Below, piece after piece: positions 15,378 to 23,632 of a stretch of DNA of 64,000 nucleotides. Numbering within the stretch: the first letter of the stretch is position 1; each line of letters begins with the position of its first letter. The position numbers and the translations under genes were made by a program. This DNA comes from Microbacterium sp. Au-Mic1 (GTDB lineage Bacteria > Actinomycetota > Actinomycetes > Actinomycetales > Microbacteriaceae), in NCBI RefSeq assembly GCF_021341785.1, contig NZ_JAJTTF010000007.1:62001-126000 (forward strand). The letters run 5' to 3'. The notes beneath the pieces are model-generated. The model did not search any database, was not told where the DNA came from, and saw only the letters and a list, made by a program, of their open reading frames with translations.

Positions 15378-16697
15378 CTACTTCCCGCCCAGCCCGATCG
15401 ACTCCGCCTGCTGCTGTGCGGCGTCGAGCGCGTCCTTGGCGGAGACCCCGCCGCGCACGACCCGTTCCATCTGCTTGCCGATCACGTCTCCGACCTGCGA
15501 CCAGGTCGGGACGTTCGGCTGCGCCACGCCGTTGTCGAGCGCGGAGCGGACGGTCTCGAGCATGGGGTCGCCCTTCATCGCCGAGTCGTCCCAGGCCGCC
15601 TTCAGCGCCGGCATGTTGCCGAAGATCTGGTACCACTTGACCTGCTGGGCGGTGGCCGACATCCAGCGCACGAACTTCCAGGACGCGTCCTTGTTCTTGG
15701 CGTCCTTCGGCACGAGCCAGCTTCCGCCGCCTGTCGTCGCGCCCTTGCCGCCGTCGGGACCGGTCGGGTTCTGGGCGAAGGCGAGGTGGTCCTTCGCCCA
15801 GTCCGCGCCGTTGGCGTCGTTGAACCACGCCTTGAACCACGGGCCGCCGTCGACGATCGCCGCGTTCTTGCCCTGCGAGGACCATGGCACCGTGTCGAGG
15901 AACTGCGGGCCGTCGGGCGACGAGAGGCCGCTCTTGATGAGACCGGCCCAGTAGTCGAGCGCCTCGACGTTCTTCGGGTCGTTCAGCGTCCACTTGGTGT
16001 GATCCGCGTTCAGGAACGCACCGCCGTTCTGAACGGCCATGACCTGCAGCTGTCCCGCGCTGTACTTGTCGTAGTTGACGGCGAGCGCGAACGGGAACTC
16101 GGACCCTGCGGCCTTGAGCTTCTCGCCGAACGCCTTCTGCTCGTCCCAGGTCTTCGGCGCGGCGGTGACCCCCGCCTTCTCCGCGAGGTCGCTGCGGTAG
16201 ATGAGCATGTTCGCGTAGGTGTACCAGGGCACGCCGTACTGCACGTCTTTCACGATCGAGTTGTTCCAGATCGCCGGGAAGAAGTCGTCCTTCTTCGCCA
16301 GGCCGTCCGGCACCGGGTCGAATCCGCCCGTGTTCAGCAGCGCCGGCTGATCCTCGGTGTAAGCGAAGAGCAGGTCGGGCACGGTCCCCGCGGTGATCGC
16401 GGCCGTCATCTTCGAGGCGAACTGGTCGGAGGGGACCTTGGTCAGCTTGATGTCGACGTCCGGGTTGGCCTTCTTGAACTCGGCGATCATGTCGGGCAGC
16501 TTGTCGCCGTCGGCGCCTTCGGCCCAGAGCTGGACCGTGCCCTTCGCCGGCTTGTCGTCGATCGCGGCGCCGGTGCCGCCGCTGGGCGCGCCGGCGTCGC
16601 TGCTGCGTCCGCAGCCGGTCAGCAGCAGGGCACCGGCGGTGAGGACGGCGGTGCCGAGCAGCATTGCTCGGCGCGACCGTCGGGTGGTGAGGTGCAT
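15378..16697 (-). CDS. Sugar ABC transporter substrate-binding lipoprotein
   Basis: This 439-residue protein has a positively charged N-terminus, a hydrophobic stretch and the lipobox LLLTGC29, so it is a lipoprotein anchored to the outer face of the membrane. After a Gly/Ser/Ala-rich tether it shows the family-1 extracellular solute-binding fold (VQLWAEGADGDKLPDMIAEFKKANPDVDIKL, and GGGSWLVPKDAKNKDASWKFVRW near the C-terminus). It delivers a sugar or glycoside to the adjacent MalF/MalG permeases. The gene is 44 bases downstream of the GMC oxidase gene, so the importer and oxidase are co-expressed. Confidence 0.9.
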   Translation of the reverse strand: MHLTTRRSRRAMLLGTAVLTAGALLLTGCGRSSDAGAPSGGTGAAIDDKPAKGTVQLWAEGADGDKLPDMIAEFKKANPDVDIKLTKVPSDQFASKMTAAITAGTVPDLLFAYTEDQPALLNTGGFDPVPDGLAKKDDFFPAIWNNSIVKDVQYGVPWYTYANMLIYRSDLAEKAGVTAAPKTWDEQKAFGEKLKAAGSEFPFALAVNYDKYSAGQLQVMAVQNGGAFLNADHTKWTLNDPKNVEALDYWAGLIKSGLSSPDGPQFLDTVPWSSQGKNAAIVDGGPWFKAWFNDANGADWAKDHLAFAQNPTGPDGGKGATTGGGSWLVPKDAKNKDASWKFVRWMSATAQQVKWYQIFGNMPALKAAWDDSAMKGDPMLETVRSALDNGVAQPNVPTWSQVGDVIGKQMERVVRGGVSAKDALDAAQQQAESIGLGGK

Positions 16698-16741
16698 CGC
16701 ATTCTCCTCTGTATCGGGTGGTGGGTCGGGTTCGGTGATGG

Positions 16742-18226
16742 TCAGAGCGCCGCGGACACGGCGCGCGCGATGCGCACCGAGATCGTGGCGCCCGTGAGGG
16801 TGGCGTTGCAGGTGAGGGCGGTCGGGATGACGCCGTTGCCTGCGAGATAGAGGTTGTCGAAGCCCCAGACGCGCCCGTCCGTGTCGACGACGGCGGTGCC
16901 GTCGTCGACGGGGCCCATGCGCACGGTGCCCGTGTAGTGCAGGGAGGCGCCGGCGGGCAGGATCTCGGAGTCCTCCGCGGGGAAGACGCCGATCGCGTTC
17001 GCGGCCGCGCGCTGCACGTCCATGGTCCGTCGGATCTCGGCCATGTCCGCCTCGGAATAGGAGAAGCGCACGGTCATGTGCGGCATCCCGAGAGCGTCGG
17101 TGCGGTCGTCGGAGAACTCGATCCGGTTCTCGGGCCGGATCTCCGTGGCGCAGTACCAGCCGACGCCGAGCACGTGCTGCCCGTCGAACTCGCGCTCCAT
17201 GAGCTGTCCGTGAGCGGGGCGAGCGGCTCCGATCGACGGGCTCCAGTACGAGCCGATGAACGGCTCGCCGGCCGGCGGCACCGGGATGTCCGCGTCGGTG
17301 AGCCCGAGACGGGCCGCGTCGATCACGACGTCGCCGTCGATCGACGCGTGCTCGTTGAGCCGCACGCCGAGCGCCTCGGGCCTGATTCCCGAGGCCCAGA
17401 GCAGCTGCGGGGTGCGCAGCGCGTCACCGGCGATCAGGACCACCCGGCCGCGGAAGGACTCCTCCTCCCCCGATGCGAGGTCGCGTCCGACGAGCCCTGT
17501 CACGCGCGCGCCGTCGTGCTCGATCCTGGTGATCAGCACGCCGGTGCGCATCGCGACGTTCGGCTCGCTGCCGTCGAACAGGTACGGGGCGATGTCGCGG
17601 GGGCCGGTGCGGGCGAACGGGCGGTCCTGGTGCGGGACCCCTGCCATCGGCATGTACCCGAAGCGGCGCTCGGGGTCAGGGCTCGGCACGGCGTCACGGA
17701 GCGCGGCGAACAGCGGCTCGGTGAACGGGTTGTCGACGAGCGGTCCGACATACGTGCGCAGCAGGCCTCGCGCGCTCTCGAGATCCTCGTCCCACTGCGC
17801 GCGCGGCAGGAACGGGGGGATCTCCTCGGCGTAGGGCCACGGGGTCGCCGCGGTCCAGTGCACGCCCATGCCGCCGATGTTCCAGGCGACGGACGCGCCG
17901 GGGAACTCGGAGAAGTTGTGACCGAGGAACGCCGCGGGGAAGATGCCGGTCGAGTCCGCTGTCCAGCCGTCGCCGTCGATCTCGTTCATCGAGGCGGCGC
18001 CGCGGACGTACTCGATCTGCCGCGCACGGCGCATCAGATCCTCGTAGGAGGCGTTCATCGCATTCTCGTCGACCTCGACGAGGTGCTCGCCGTCGACACC
18101 CGTGATCCGCGACCCCGCCTCGATCACGAGGATCGACGCCTCCGGGTTCTGCTCGTGCACCCGGCGGGCGATGATCGCGCCGTTCGGACCGGATCCGACG
18201 ATGACGAGATCGTATTCGTCTGACAT
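16742..18226 (-). CDS. GMC-family FAD oxidoreductase (pyranose-oxidase/C-glycoside-3-oxidase-like)
   Basis: This 494-residue protein has the N-terminal dinucleotide motif VIVGSGPNGA (residues 8-17), ASVAWNIGGMGVHWTAATPW near the flavin and a C-terminal catalytic pair, H430 in SLHYTGTVRMG and N474 in LTCNATLTGAT. The 44-residue His-Asn spacing is close to that in pyranose oxidases. It resembles the bacterial pyranose-oxidase relatives (such as CarA of Microbacterium) that oxidise C3 of free sugars or of C-/O-glycosides to 3-keto products. No signal peptide is visible, so it acts in the cytoplasm on imported substrate. It sits between the Gfo/Idh gene and the importer genes. The substrate is an inference. 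Confidence 0.85.
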   Translation of the reverse strand: MSDEYDLVIVGSGPNGAIIARRVHEQNPEASILVIEAGSRITGVDGEHLVEVDENAMNASYEDLMRRARQIEYVRGAASMNEIDGDGWTADSTGIFPAAFLGHNFSEFPGASVAWNIGGMGVHWTAATPWPYAEEIPPFLPRAQWDEDLESARGLLRTYVGPLVDNPFTEPLFAALRDAVPSPDPERRFGYMPMAGVPHQDRPFARTGPRDIAPYLFDGSEPNVAMRTGVLITRIEHDGARVTGLVGRDLASGEEESFRGRVVLIAGDALRTPQLLWASGIRPEALGVRLNEHASIDGDVVIDAARLGLTDADIPVPPAGEPFIGSYWSPSIGAARPAHGQLMEREFDGQHVLGVGWYCATEIRPENRIEFSDDRTDALGMPHMTVRFSYSEADMAEIRRTMDVQRAAANAIGVFPAEDSEILPAGASLHYTGTVRMGPVDDGTAVVDTDGRVWGFDNLYLAGNGVIPTALTCNATLTGATISVRIARAVSAAL

Positions 18227-18273
18227 TGCTCTTCCTCTTCTTCGGTTCAGGAGCTCGTGTGCTGATGCGGTGG

Positions 18274-19383
18274 TCAGGGAGTCTCGGCCGGAACGTCGAC
18301 CCAGCGCTCTTCCCGGGCGGCGAGGAGCACGGCCTCGGTCAGCTGCGCCGCGCGCACGCCGTCGTCGAAGGTCGGCAGGCCGTCGGGCTGCTCCCCCGCG
18401 ATCGCGGCGTAGACGTCGGCAACGAAACCGTTGAACGCGTCCTGATACCCCTGGGCGTGCCCGACCGGGAGACGGGAGAACCGGGCGACGCCGGGATGGG
18501 CGTTCTGCGGATCCCGGAACAGCTGCGCGTTGCCCTCCCTCCGGCCGATCCAGAGTTCCTCTGGGCGCTCCTGGTCGAAGCGGATGCTCTCCCGGGTGCC
18601 GTGCAACTCGAGGGTGAGGGCGTTCTTGCGGCCCGCCGCCATCTGCGAGACCAGCAGGGTGCCGATCGCCCCCGTTGCGGTCTCGACGAGGATCACGACC
18701 GCGTCCTCGTTCTGCACGGGGTGACCCCCGCGCTCCGCGAACGCCCGGCGGGTGCGGGCGGTGAGCCGGACGATGCGCTCGCCCGCCACGAACTCGAGGA
18801 GATCGCAGAGGTGCGATCCGATGTCGGCGAACGCGCGGGACGGGCCGCCCTCGTCGGACGTCGCCCGCCAGTCGTCGTCGGTCGGCAGCAGCATCCAGTC
18901 CTGCAGGTAGCCGCAGTCCACCGTGAGCAGAGCGCCGAGCTCGCCGGCGAGGACGCGGGCTCGCGCCTCCCGCACCATCGGGTGGTACCGGTACACGAAC
19001 GGGACCGCGGCGACCACGTCCTGTTCCCGCGCTGCGGAGGCCAGCGCCCGCGCATCGGTGAGCGAGGTGGCCAGCGGCTTCTCGCAGATCACGTGCTTGC
19101 CCGCCTCGATCACGCTCATCGCCAGCGCGGCGTGCGTGGAGTTCGGGGTGCAGACGTGCACGACATCGCTGTCCCCGGCGAGGAGCTCGTCGACCGTAGC
19201 GGCGTGCTCGACCCCGAGCTGAGCCGCGGCGACCGCCGCGCGCTCGGGCGAGGAACTGGCGATGCCGGCGAGGACCGCGCCCGCGGCACGCGCCGCTCGG
19301 GTGTGCGCCTGCGCCATGAATCCTCCGCCGAGGAAGCCGGATCGGATCGTCCCGATGCCGGTGTGAGTGACCTCCGTTGTCAT
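18274..19383 (-). CDS. Gfo/Idh/MocA-family oxidoreductase (first gene of catabolic operon)
   Basis: This 369-residue protein has a Rossmann motif GFLGGGFMAQAH (residues about 16-27), CTPNSTHA, the EKP motif in CEKPLATS (about 98) and a C-terminal domain with DIGSHLCDLLEFV. The EKP lysine and the Asp-x-x-x-His pair expected for catalysis are present. As leading gene of the operon it probably reduces or oxidises a 3-keto sugar intermediate with NAD(P)H; in the four-enzyme levoglucosan scheme such a protein performs the final reduction. The ATG at 19383 is close to a TTGACA-led promoter lying inside the palindrome at 19412-19435. Confidence 0.88.
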   Translation of the reverse strand: MTTEVTHTGIGTIRSGFLGGGFMAQAHTRAARAAGAVLAGIASSSPERAAVAAAQLGVEHAATVDELLAGDSDVVHVCTPNSTHAALAMSVIEAGKHVICEKPLATSLTDARALASAAREQDVVAAVPFVYRYHPMVREARARVLAGELGALLTVDCGYLQDWMLLPTDDDWRATSDEGGPSRAFADIGSHLCDLLEFVAGERIVRLTARTRRAFAERGGHPVQNEDAVVILVETATGAIGTLLVSQMAAGRKNALTLELHGTRESIRFDQERPEELWIGRREGNAQLFRDPQNAHPGVARFSRLPVGHAQGYQDAFNGFVADVYAAIAGEQPDGLPTFDDGVRAAQLTEAVLLAAREERWVDVPAETP

Positions 19384-19411
19384 GTCGATGATTCTGACAC
19401 GGATCGACACC

Positions 19412-19435
19412 CTTTTGTCAAGTGTTAGACAAAAG
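19412..19435. promoter_or_regulatory. Palindromic operator between the catabolic operon and the ROK regulator
   Basis: Perfect 8-bp arms CTTTTGTC (19412-19419) and GACAAAAG (19428-19435) are separated by 8 bases. The complement of 19416-19421 reads TTGACA, a consensus -35 box pointing toward the operon, so a protein bound here would block that promoter. Placement between divergent genes suggests the ROK protein as the ligand. Confidence 0.7.
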
Positions 19436-19486
19436 TCTTTCCGGCGCCGACAGATGTCGTTCCTCAGCTCAGCAATACCCGTGTGG

Positions 19487-19492
19487 TTTACT
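19487..19492 (+). promoter_or_regulatory. Leaderless-type -10 hexamer TTTACT for the ROK gene
   Basis: TTTACT is exactly six bases before the ATG at 19499, matching the spacing seen at other genes of the window. Confidence 0.45.
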
Positions 19493-19498
19493 GACCCT

Positions 19499-20713
19499 AT
19501 GAGCGACCCCGACCGGCTGAACGGCGGCGCCTCGCCGGGCGCGGGCGACATGCTGCAGCTGCTCCTCGACGGCCAGGCGCGCACGAAGGCCGACCTCGCG
19601 CACCTCACCGGCCTCGCCCGCTCGACGGTGTCGGCGCGCGTCGACGCCCTGCTCGCGTCCGGCCTCGTCGTCCCCGCCGGCGAAGGCCTGTCGACCGGCG
19701 GCCGCCCTCCCTCGCGGGTCGCGTTCAACCCGCGGGTCGGACTGGTTCTGGCCGCCGACCTCGGCGCCTCGCACGCGACGGTCGCCGTCTCGGATCTCGG
19801 CGGACGGATCCTGGAGAGCACGACACGTTCGCTGCGCATCGCCGACGGCCCCGCCGCCGTGCTCGACGGGGTGCTCGCCGACGGCCGTGCGCTGCTCGAG
19901 ACCGAAGCCCTGCGCGGCATCCCGCTCGTGGGCATCGGCATCGGCGTCCCCGGCCCCGTGGAGCACTCCACAGGTCGGCCCTACAACCCGCCGATCATGC
20001 CCGGCTGGGACCGGTTCGACGTGCCGGGCTACGTGCAGCGCACCCTGGATGTGCCCGTGCTCGTCGACAACGACGTCAACGTCCTCGCGCTGGGCGAACA
20101 GGCCACGAGTTTCGCCGACGTCGACGATCTCGTCTTCGTGAAGGTCGCGACGGGCATCGGAGCCGGGATCATCGCAGGCGGGCGGCTGCAACGCGGCGCC
20201 CAGGGCTCGGCCGGCGACATGGGGCACGTCAAGGTGCCGTACTCCCCCGAGTCCTCGCATGCACCCGGGGAGGACCGCGACCTCGAGGAGCTCGCCAGCG
20301 GCACCGCGATCGCCACGGCACTCAGGGCCCAGGGTCTCGACGCCGTCACGAGTTCGGACGTGGTCGAGCTGGTCCGCAACGGCAACCCCGCGGCGATCGA
20401 GGCCACCCGGCAGGCGGGCCGCGATGTGGGCGAGGTGCTCGCCACGTTCGTGAACCTGCTGAATCCGTCGGTCATCGTGCTCGGCGGCAGCATCGCGCGC
20501 GCCGGTGAGCACCTCCTCGCGGGCGTACGCGAGGTCGTCTACCGCCGCTCCATCCCCCTCGCCACGCAGCACCTCGCGATCGTGCAGACGCACGCCGGGG
20601 AGAAGGCGGCCGTGCTCGGCGCCGCGATCATGGTGGCCCGCCACATCCTCTCCTCGGCGAACGTCGACGCCTACGTGGCGCAGGCGACGAGCCGCGCCGA
20701 CGTCGGCGCCTGA
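19499..20713 (+). CDS. ROK-family transcriptional regulator
   Basis: This 404-residue protein combines an N-terminal winged helix (DLAHLTGLARSTVSARVDALLASGLV, residues about 33-58) with a ROK sugar-kinase-like fold (LAADLGASHATVAVSDLGG, GIGIGVPGPVEHSTG, NDVNVLALGEQ, GIGAGIIAGGRLQRGAQGSAGDMGH). The usual CxCGxxGC zinc cluster after GH is absent and is replaced by SSHAPGEDRDLEE, so zinc binding is unlikely. It probably represses the divergent glycoside operon through the palindrome at 19412-19435 and is released by a sugar ligand. The start was chosen at ATG 19499; upstream in-frame codons overlap the operator. Confidence 0.88.
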   Translation: MSDPDRLNGGASPGAGDMLQLLLDGQARTKADLAHLTGLARSTVSARVDALLASGLVVPAGEGLSTGGRPPSRVAFNPRVGLVLAADLGASHATVAVSDLGGRILESTTRSLRIADGPAAVLDGVLADGRALLETEALRGIPLVGIGIGVPGPVEHSTGRPYNPPIMPGWDRFDVPGYVQRTLDVPVLVDNDVNVLALGEQATSFADVDDLVFVKVATGIGAGIIAGGRLQRGAQGSAGDMGHVKVPYSPESSHAPGEDRDLEELASGTAIATALRAQGLDAVTSSDVVELVRNGNPAAIEATRQAGRDVGEVLATFVNLLNPSVIVLGGSIARAGEHLLAGVREVVYRRSIPLATQHLAIVQTHAGEKAAVLGAAIMVARHILSSANVDAYVAQATSRADVGA

Positions 20714-20727
20714 GGCCCCCTCAGGCG
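20707..20727 (+). terminator. Terminator overlapping the ROK stop codon
   Basis: Arms CGCCTGAG (20707-20714) and CTCAGGCG (20720-20727) surround a 5-base loop. The left arm includes the stop codon itself. Confidence 0.6.
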
Positions 20728-20864
20728 TACCGCGTCCGCCGCGCCCGTCTCAGACTCCGTCTCCGCGTCCGTTTCCGTAGCGGGATGGCGCTCCCGAGCG
20801 CCGCTCGTCACCCGTTGGAGCCTCGCGGACCTCGACGGCACGAAGCGGTGCGCTCGCGTTTTTT

Positions 20865-20882
20865 GAACGTGTTCGATATTGT
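20865..20882 (+). promoter_or_regulatory. Promoter and small palindrome before the DUF4166 gene
   Basis: TATTGT (20877-20882) is six bases before the ATG at 20889. Immediately upstream GAAC-GT-GTTC (20865-20874) forms a short dyad in a locally AT-rich stretch, where a regulator could compete with RNA polymerase. No regulator gene is adjacent. Confidence 0.45.
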
Positions 20883-20888
20883 GGGACC

Positions 20889-21515
20889 ATGAGTATCGAT
20901 CCGCTCTCCCCCTACGCCACCGCACTCGGTGACGGCCTCGGCGAGCTGCATCCGCACCTGCGGGCGTACCTCCAGCCGATCCCTCCGGGAAGGGTCGGCG
21001 TCGGACACGGCGTGTTCGAGCGGGTCGGCTGCCGGAGCGGCGCGGTCCGCGTGCTGCTCGGACCGGTGCTGCGCGTCCTGCAACGCCGCGGCGCGGTGTA
21101 CGCCGGCTGGGCGGAGGACGTCCCGTTCACGATCCGCAACCGTGACGGCGAAGGCCGATCGGCCGAGCGGACGCTGCACCTCACCGGCGGGGACTGGACC
21201 ATGCGCGACCGCGTGCGATCCCTGCCGCGCGGCAGGGTCGCGGATCGCCTGGGGCAGCGCGAGGTGCTCGCCGCGGTCTTCGACGTGACGGCATCCGGCG
21301 GCGCCCTCGAGCTGCGCAGCACTCGGGTGGGTGTGCGGCTCGGGAGACGGGGGATCCGGTTCCCGCGGTGCCTCGCTCCCCGGATCCGACTGATCGAGAG
21401 CGCCGACACCGACCTCGGCGGGCAGCGGGTCGCCCTGACGGTGGACGTGCCGCTGCTCGGTCGCATCCATGAGTACGCCGGGACGTTCCGCTACGACATC
21501 GAGGAGGACGCATGA
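20889..21515 (+). CDS. DUF4166 domain-containing protein
   Basis: The protein has 208 residues. It matches the DUF4166 pattern: an N-terminal YATALGDGLGELHPHLRAYL, a beta-rich core (GHGVFERVGCRSGAVRVLLGPVLR, AGWAEDVPFTIRNRD, LHLTGGDWTMRDRV) and the C-terminal IRLIESADTDLGGQRVALTVDVPLLGRIHEYAGTF. No enzymatic motif is known for the family. Members often lie next to, or are fused to, TIGR01777-type SDR proteins. Here the stop overlaps the start of exactly such a gene (ATGA), so the two probably act together, perhaps on a lipid or envelope component. There is no signal peptide. Confidence 0.85.
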   Translation: MSIDPLSPYATALGDGLGELHPHLRAYLQPIPPGRVGVGHGVFERVGCRSGAVRVLLGPVLRVLQRRGAVYAGWAEDVPFTIRNRDGEGRSAERTLHLTGGDWTMRDRVRSLPRGRVADRLGQREVLAAVFDVTASGGALELRSTRVGVRLGRRGIRFPRCLAPRIRLIESADTDLGGQRVALTVDVPLLGRIHEYAGTFRYDIEEDA

Positions 21516-22537
21516 GCGCGCACGAGGACGGTCGCGGCAGGGTGGTGCTGGGCGGATCCACGGGGTTCATCGGCCAGGATCTCGCGCGGCGCTGGCGTGC
21601 CGCAGGGCGCGAGGTCGTCACGATCTCGCGCCACGACGCCGATCTGAGCTGGGACGACCAGTCCGGGATCGATGCCGCGGTCGACGGCGCGGGTCTCGTG
21701 GTCGGCCTCGCCGGCAGGAGCGTGAACTGCCGGTACACCCCGGCGAACCGGGCAGAGATCTTCCGCTCCCGCGAGCGGACGACCGCCGCCCTGCACACCG
21801 CGATCGGGCGCGCGGCGACGCCGCCCCCGCTCTGGGTGAACTCCTCGACCGCGACGATCTACCGCCATGCGGAGGACCGGGCGCAGACGGAGGCCAGCGG
21901 CGAGCCGGGCACCGGCTTCTCCGCCGAGGTGGCGAAGGCGTGGGAGCGGGCCCTGTTCGCGGGCGATCTGCCGGGAACGCGCCGCGTGGCGCTGCGCACC
22001 GCGATCGTGCTCGGCGACGGCGGCGTGCTGGGCACGCTGCGGACGCTCGCGCGGTTCGGGCTGGGCGGCACCCAGTACGACGGGCACTGGCCCGTGGGCC
22101 GTGCGCGGCGCGAAGCGGGGACGGCGCACGACTTCCGCACCCGCGGCGGGCGGCAGCGGTTCAGCTGGGTGCACCTCGACGATGTGGCGGGGATCATCGC
22201 GTTCCTCGAGGATCACCCCGCGCTGGAGGGACCCGTGAACGTGGTGGCCCCCGGGGCGAGCGACAACCGCACGCTCATGGCGACGATCCGCCGCGCCCTG
22301 GACGTGCCGTTCGGATTGCCGCAGCCCCGCTGGATGCTCGAGCTCGGCGCGATCGGGATCCGCACCGAGACCGAGCTGATCCTGAAGAGCCGCTGGGCCG
22401 CGCCGGAGAAGCTGCTCGCCGCGGGCTACGCGTTCGCGCACCCCGACCTCGATGAGGCCGTCCGCGCGTCCTTCGGTCTCGGAGCTGCCCCGTCGCGAGA
22501 CCCTGATCCGTTGCCGTCGCGGAGAGAGTCGCTCTGA
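21512..22537 (+). CDS. TIGR01777-family epimerase/SDR protein, paralogue 1
   Basis: This 341-residue extended short-chain dehydrogenase-like protein has the nucleotide-binding GGSTGFIGQDLARRW (residues 14-28), VVGLAGRSVNCRYTP and WVNSSTATIYRH. The C-terminal DUF1731 ends with the family mark ILKSRWAAPEKLLAAGYAFAHPDL. The YxxxK active-site motif of ordinary SDRs is not obvious, as is usual for this family, and the substrate is unknown. It is translationally coupled to the DUF4166 gene and converges with a second family member at 22640-23632. Confidence 0.88.
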   Translation: MSAHEDGRGRVVLGGSTGFIGQDLARRWRAAGREVVTISRHDADLSWDDQSGIDAAVDGAGLVVGLAGRSVNCRYTPANRAEIFRSRERTTAALHTAIGRAATPPPLWVNSSTATIYRHAEDRAQTEASGEPGTGFSAEVAKAWERALFAGDLPGTRRVALRTAIVLGDGGVLGTLRTLARFGLGGTQYDGHWPVGRARREAGTAHDFRTRGGRQRFSWVHLDDVAGIIAFLEDHPALEGPVNVVAPGASDNRTLMATIRRALDVPFGLPQPRWMLELGAIGIRTETELILKSRWAAPEKLLAAGYAFAHPDLDEAVRASFGLGAAPSRDPDPLPSRRESL

Positions 22538-22639
22538 CCACCGGTCTGCGGCGTCCTCTGCGCCTGGAGCGATCAGCAGCGGTGGCTTTCGCGACGGGAA
22601 CACCGGACTCCCCGGGGAGGTGCCGTCCCCGCGCGCGCC

Positions 22640-23632
22640 TCAGCGCCCCACGATCGCCCGCACGGCTCCGTCCAGCTCCGGGAACCGGAACACGTATCCG
22701 GCGTCCTCGAGCACCTGCGGCAGCACCCACCGGCTCTTCAGGATGAGCTCGGACTCGGTGCGCAGCACGGCCATCCCCGGCTCGAGCACGAAGCGCGGTG
22801 CGGGCAGCCCGAACGGCGCGCGCACAGCCTGGCGCAGCGCGCGCATGAGCGCGATGTTGGTCACCGCGTTCGGTGACGCCATGTTCACGGGGCCGGCGAT
22901 CTCGTCGTGGTCTCGGAGGAACCGCACCGCCTGCACGAAGTCCTGCTCGTGCATCCAGCTCAGCCTCTGCCGCCCCCGCGAGCGCTCATAGTCGGGCCGA
23001 ACCGGCTCCGTCGGATGCGAGCCGATCCCCCGGTAGCGCCGGTGCGGGAACCACCAGCCGTCGTACTGCGGCCCGCCGAGCCCCAGCCGGGCCAGGCGCA
23101 GCAGCATGGTCATGACCGGCGCACCCCGGCCCAGGACGAGCGAGGTGCGCAAGGCGATCCGGCGGGTGTCCGGCAGCTCGCCGGCGAACAGCGCCGCCTC
23201 CCACTCCCGGGTGACGTCGCAGGAGAAGCCGCGCTCGTCGAGCGGGTCCGCCTCCGTGCGCGGCGTGTCGAGCGAGTAGCGGTAGGCGGTCGCGGAGCTG
23301 CCGTTCATCCAGACGGCGGGAGGATGCGCCACGGTGGAGATCGTGCGGTGCAATGCCGCCGTGGTGCGCACGCGTGAGCGCAGGATCTCGTCGCGGTTGC
23401 GATCGGTGTAGCGGCAGTCGATGCGCCGCCCGGCCAGGCCGATCACGAGCGCGGCGCCGTCGATCAGACGCCGGATCCCGTCCTCGTCACCCCAGCGCGC
23501 ATCCGCATCGCCCCCGCGCCCGATCGTGCGCACGTCGTAGCCGTCGACGCGCAGCGCGTCGCGCAGGGCGGATCCGAGGTAGCCGCTTCCGCCGCCGATC
23601 ACCGCGCGGGGCAGGCCCGCAGCGCTGCTCAT
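22640..23632 (-). CDS. TIGR01777-family epimerase/SDR protein, paralogue 2
   Basis: This 330-residue protein shows GGGSGYLGSALRDAL (residues about 13-27), VIGLAGRRIDCRYTDRNRDEIL, VWMNGSSATAYRY and the C-terminal ILKSRWVLPQVLEDAGYVFRFPEL. It is clearly homologous to the convergent gene 100 bases away but strongly diverged, so the pair is an old duplication or two separate acquisitions. Its ATG overlaps the stop of the upstream PLDc_N gene (ATGA), placing it last in a minus-strand operon with an aldo/keto reductase and a DUF2252 protein. Confidence 0.88.
   Translation of the reverse strand: MSSAAGLPRAVIGGGSGYLGSALRDALRVDGYDVRTIGRGGDADARWGDEDGIRRLIDGAALVIGLAGRRIDCRYTDRNRDEILRSRVRTTAALHRTISTVAHPPAVWMNGSSATAYRYSLDTPRTEADPLDERGFSCDVTREWEAALFAGELPDTRRIALRTSLVLGRGAPVMTMLLRLARLGLGGPQYDGWWFPHRRYRGIGSHPTEPVRPDYERSRGRQRLSWMHEQDFVQAVRFLRDHDEIAGPVNMASPNAVTNIALMRALRQAVRAPFGLPAPRFVLEPGMAVLRTESELILKSRWVLPQVLEDAGYVFRFPELDGAVRAIVGR

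Noticed and set aside
11595..18226. C-glycoside deglycosidase locus (CarBC/DgpBC type)
   Set aside because: Two TIM-barrel proteins and a GMC oxidase fit in part, but the small DUF6379-type partner subunit is absent, so the narrower name is not justified.
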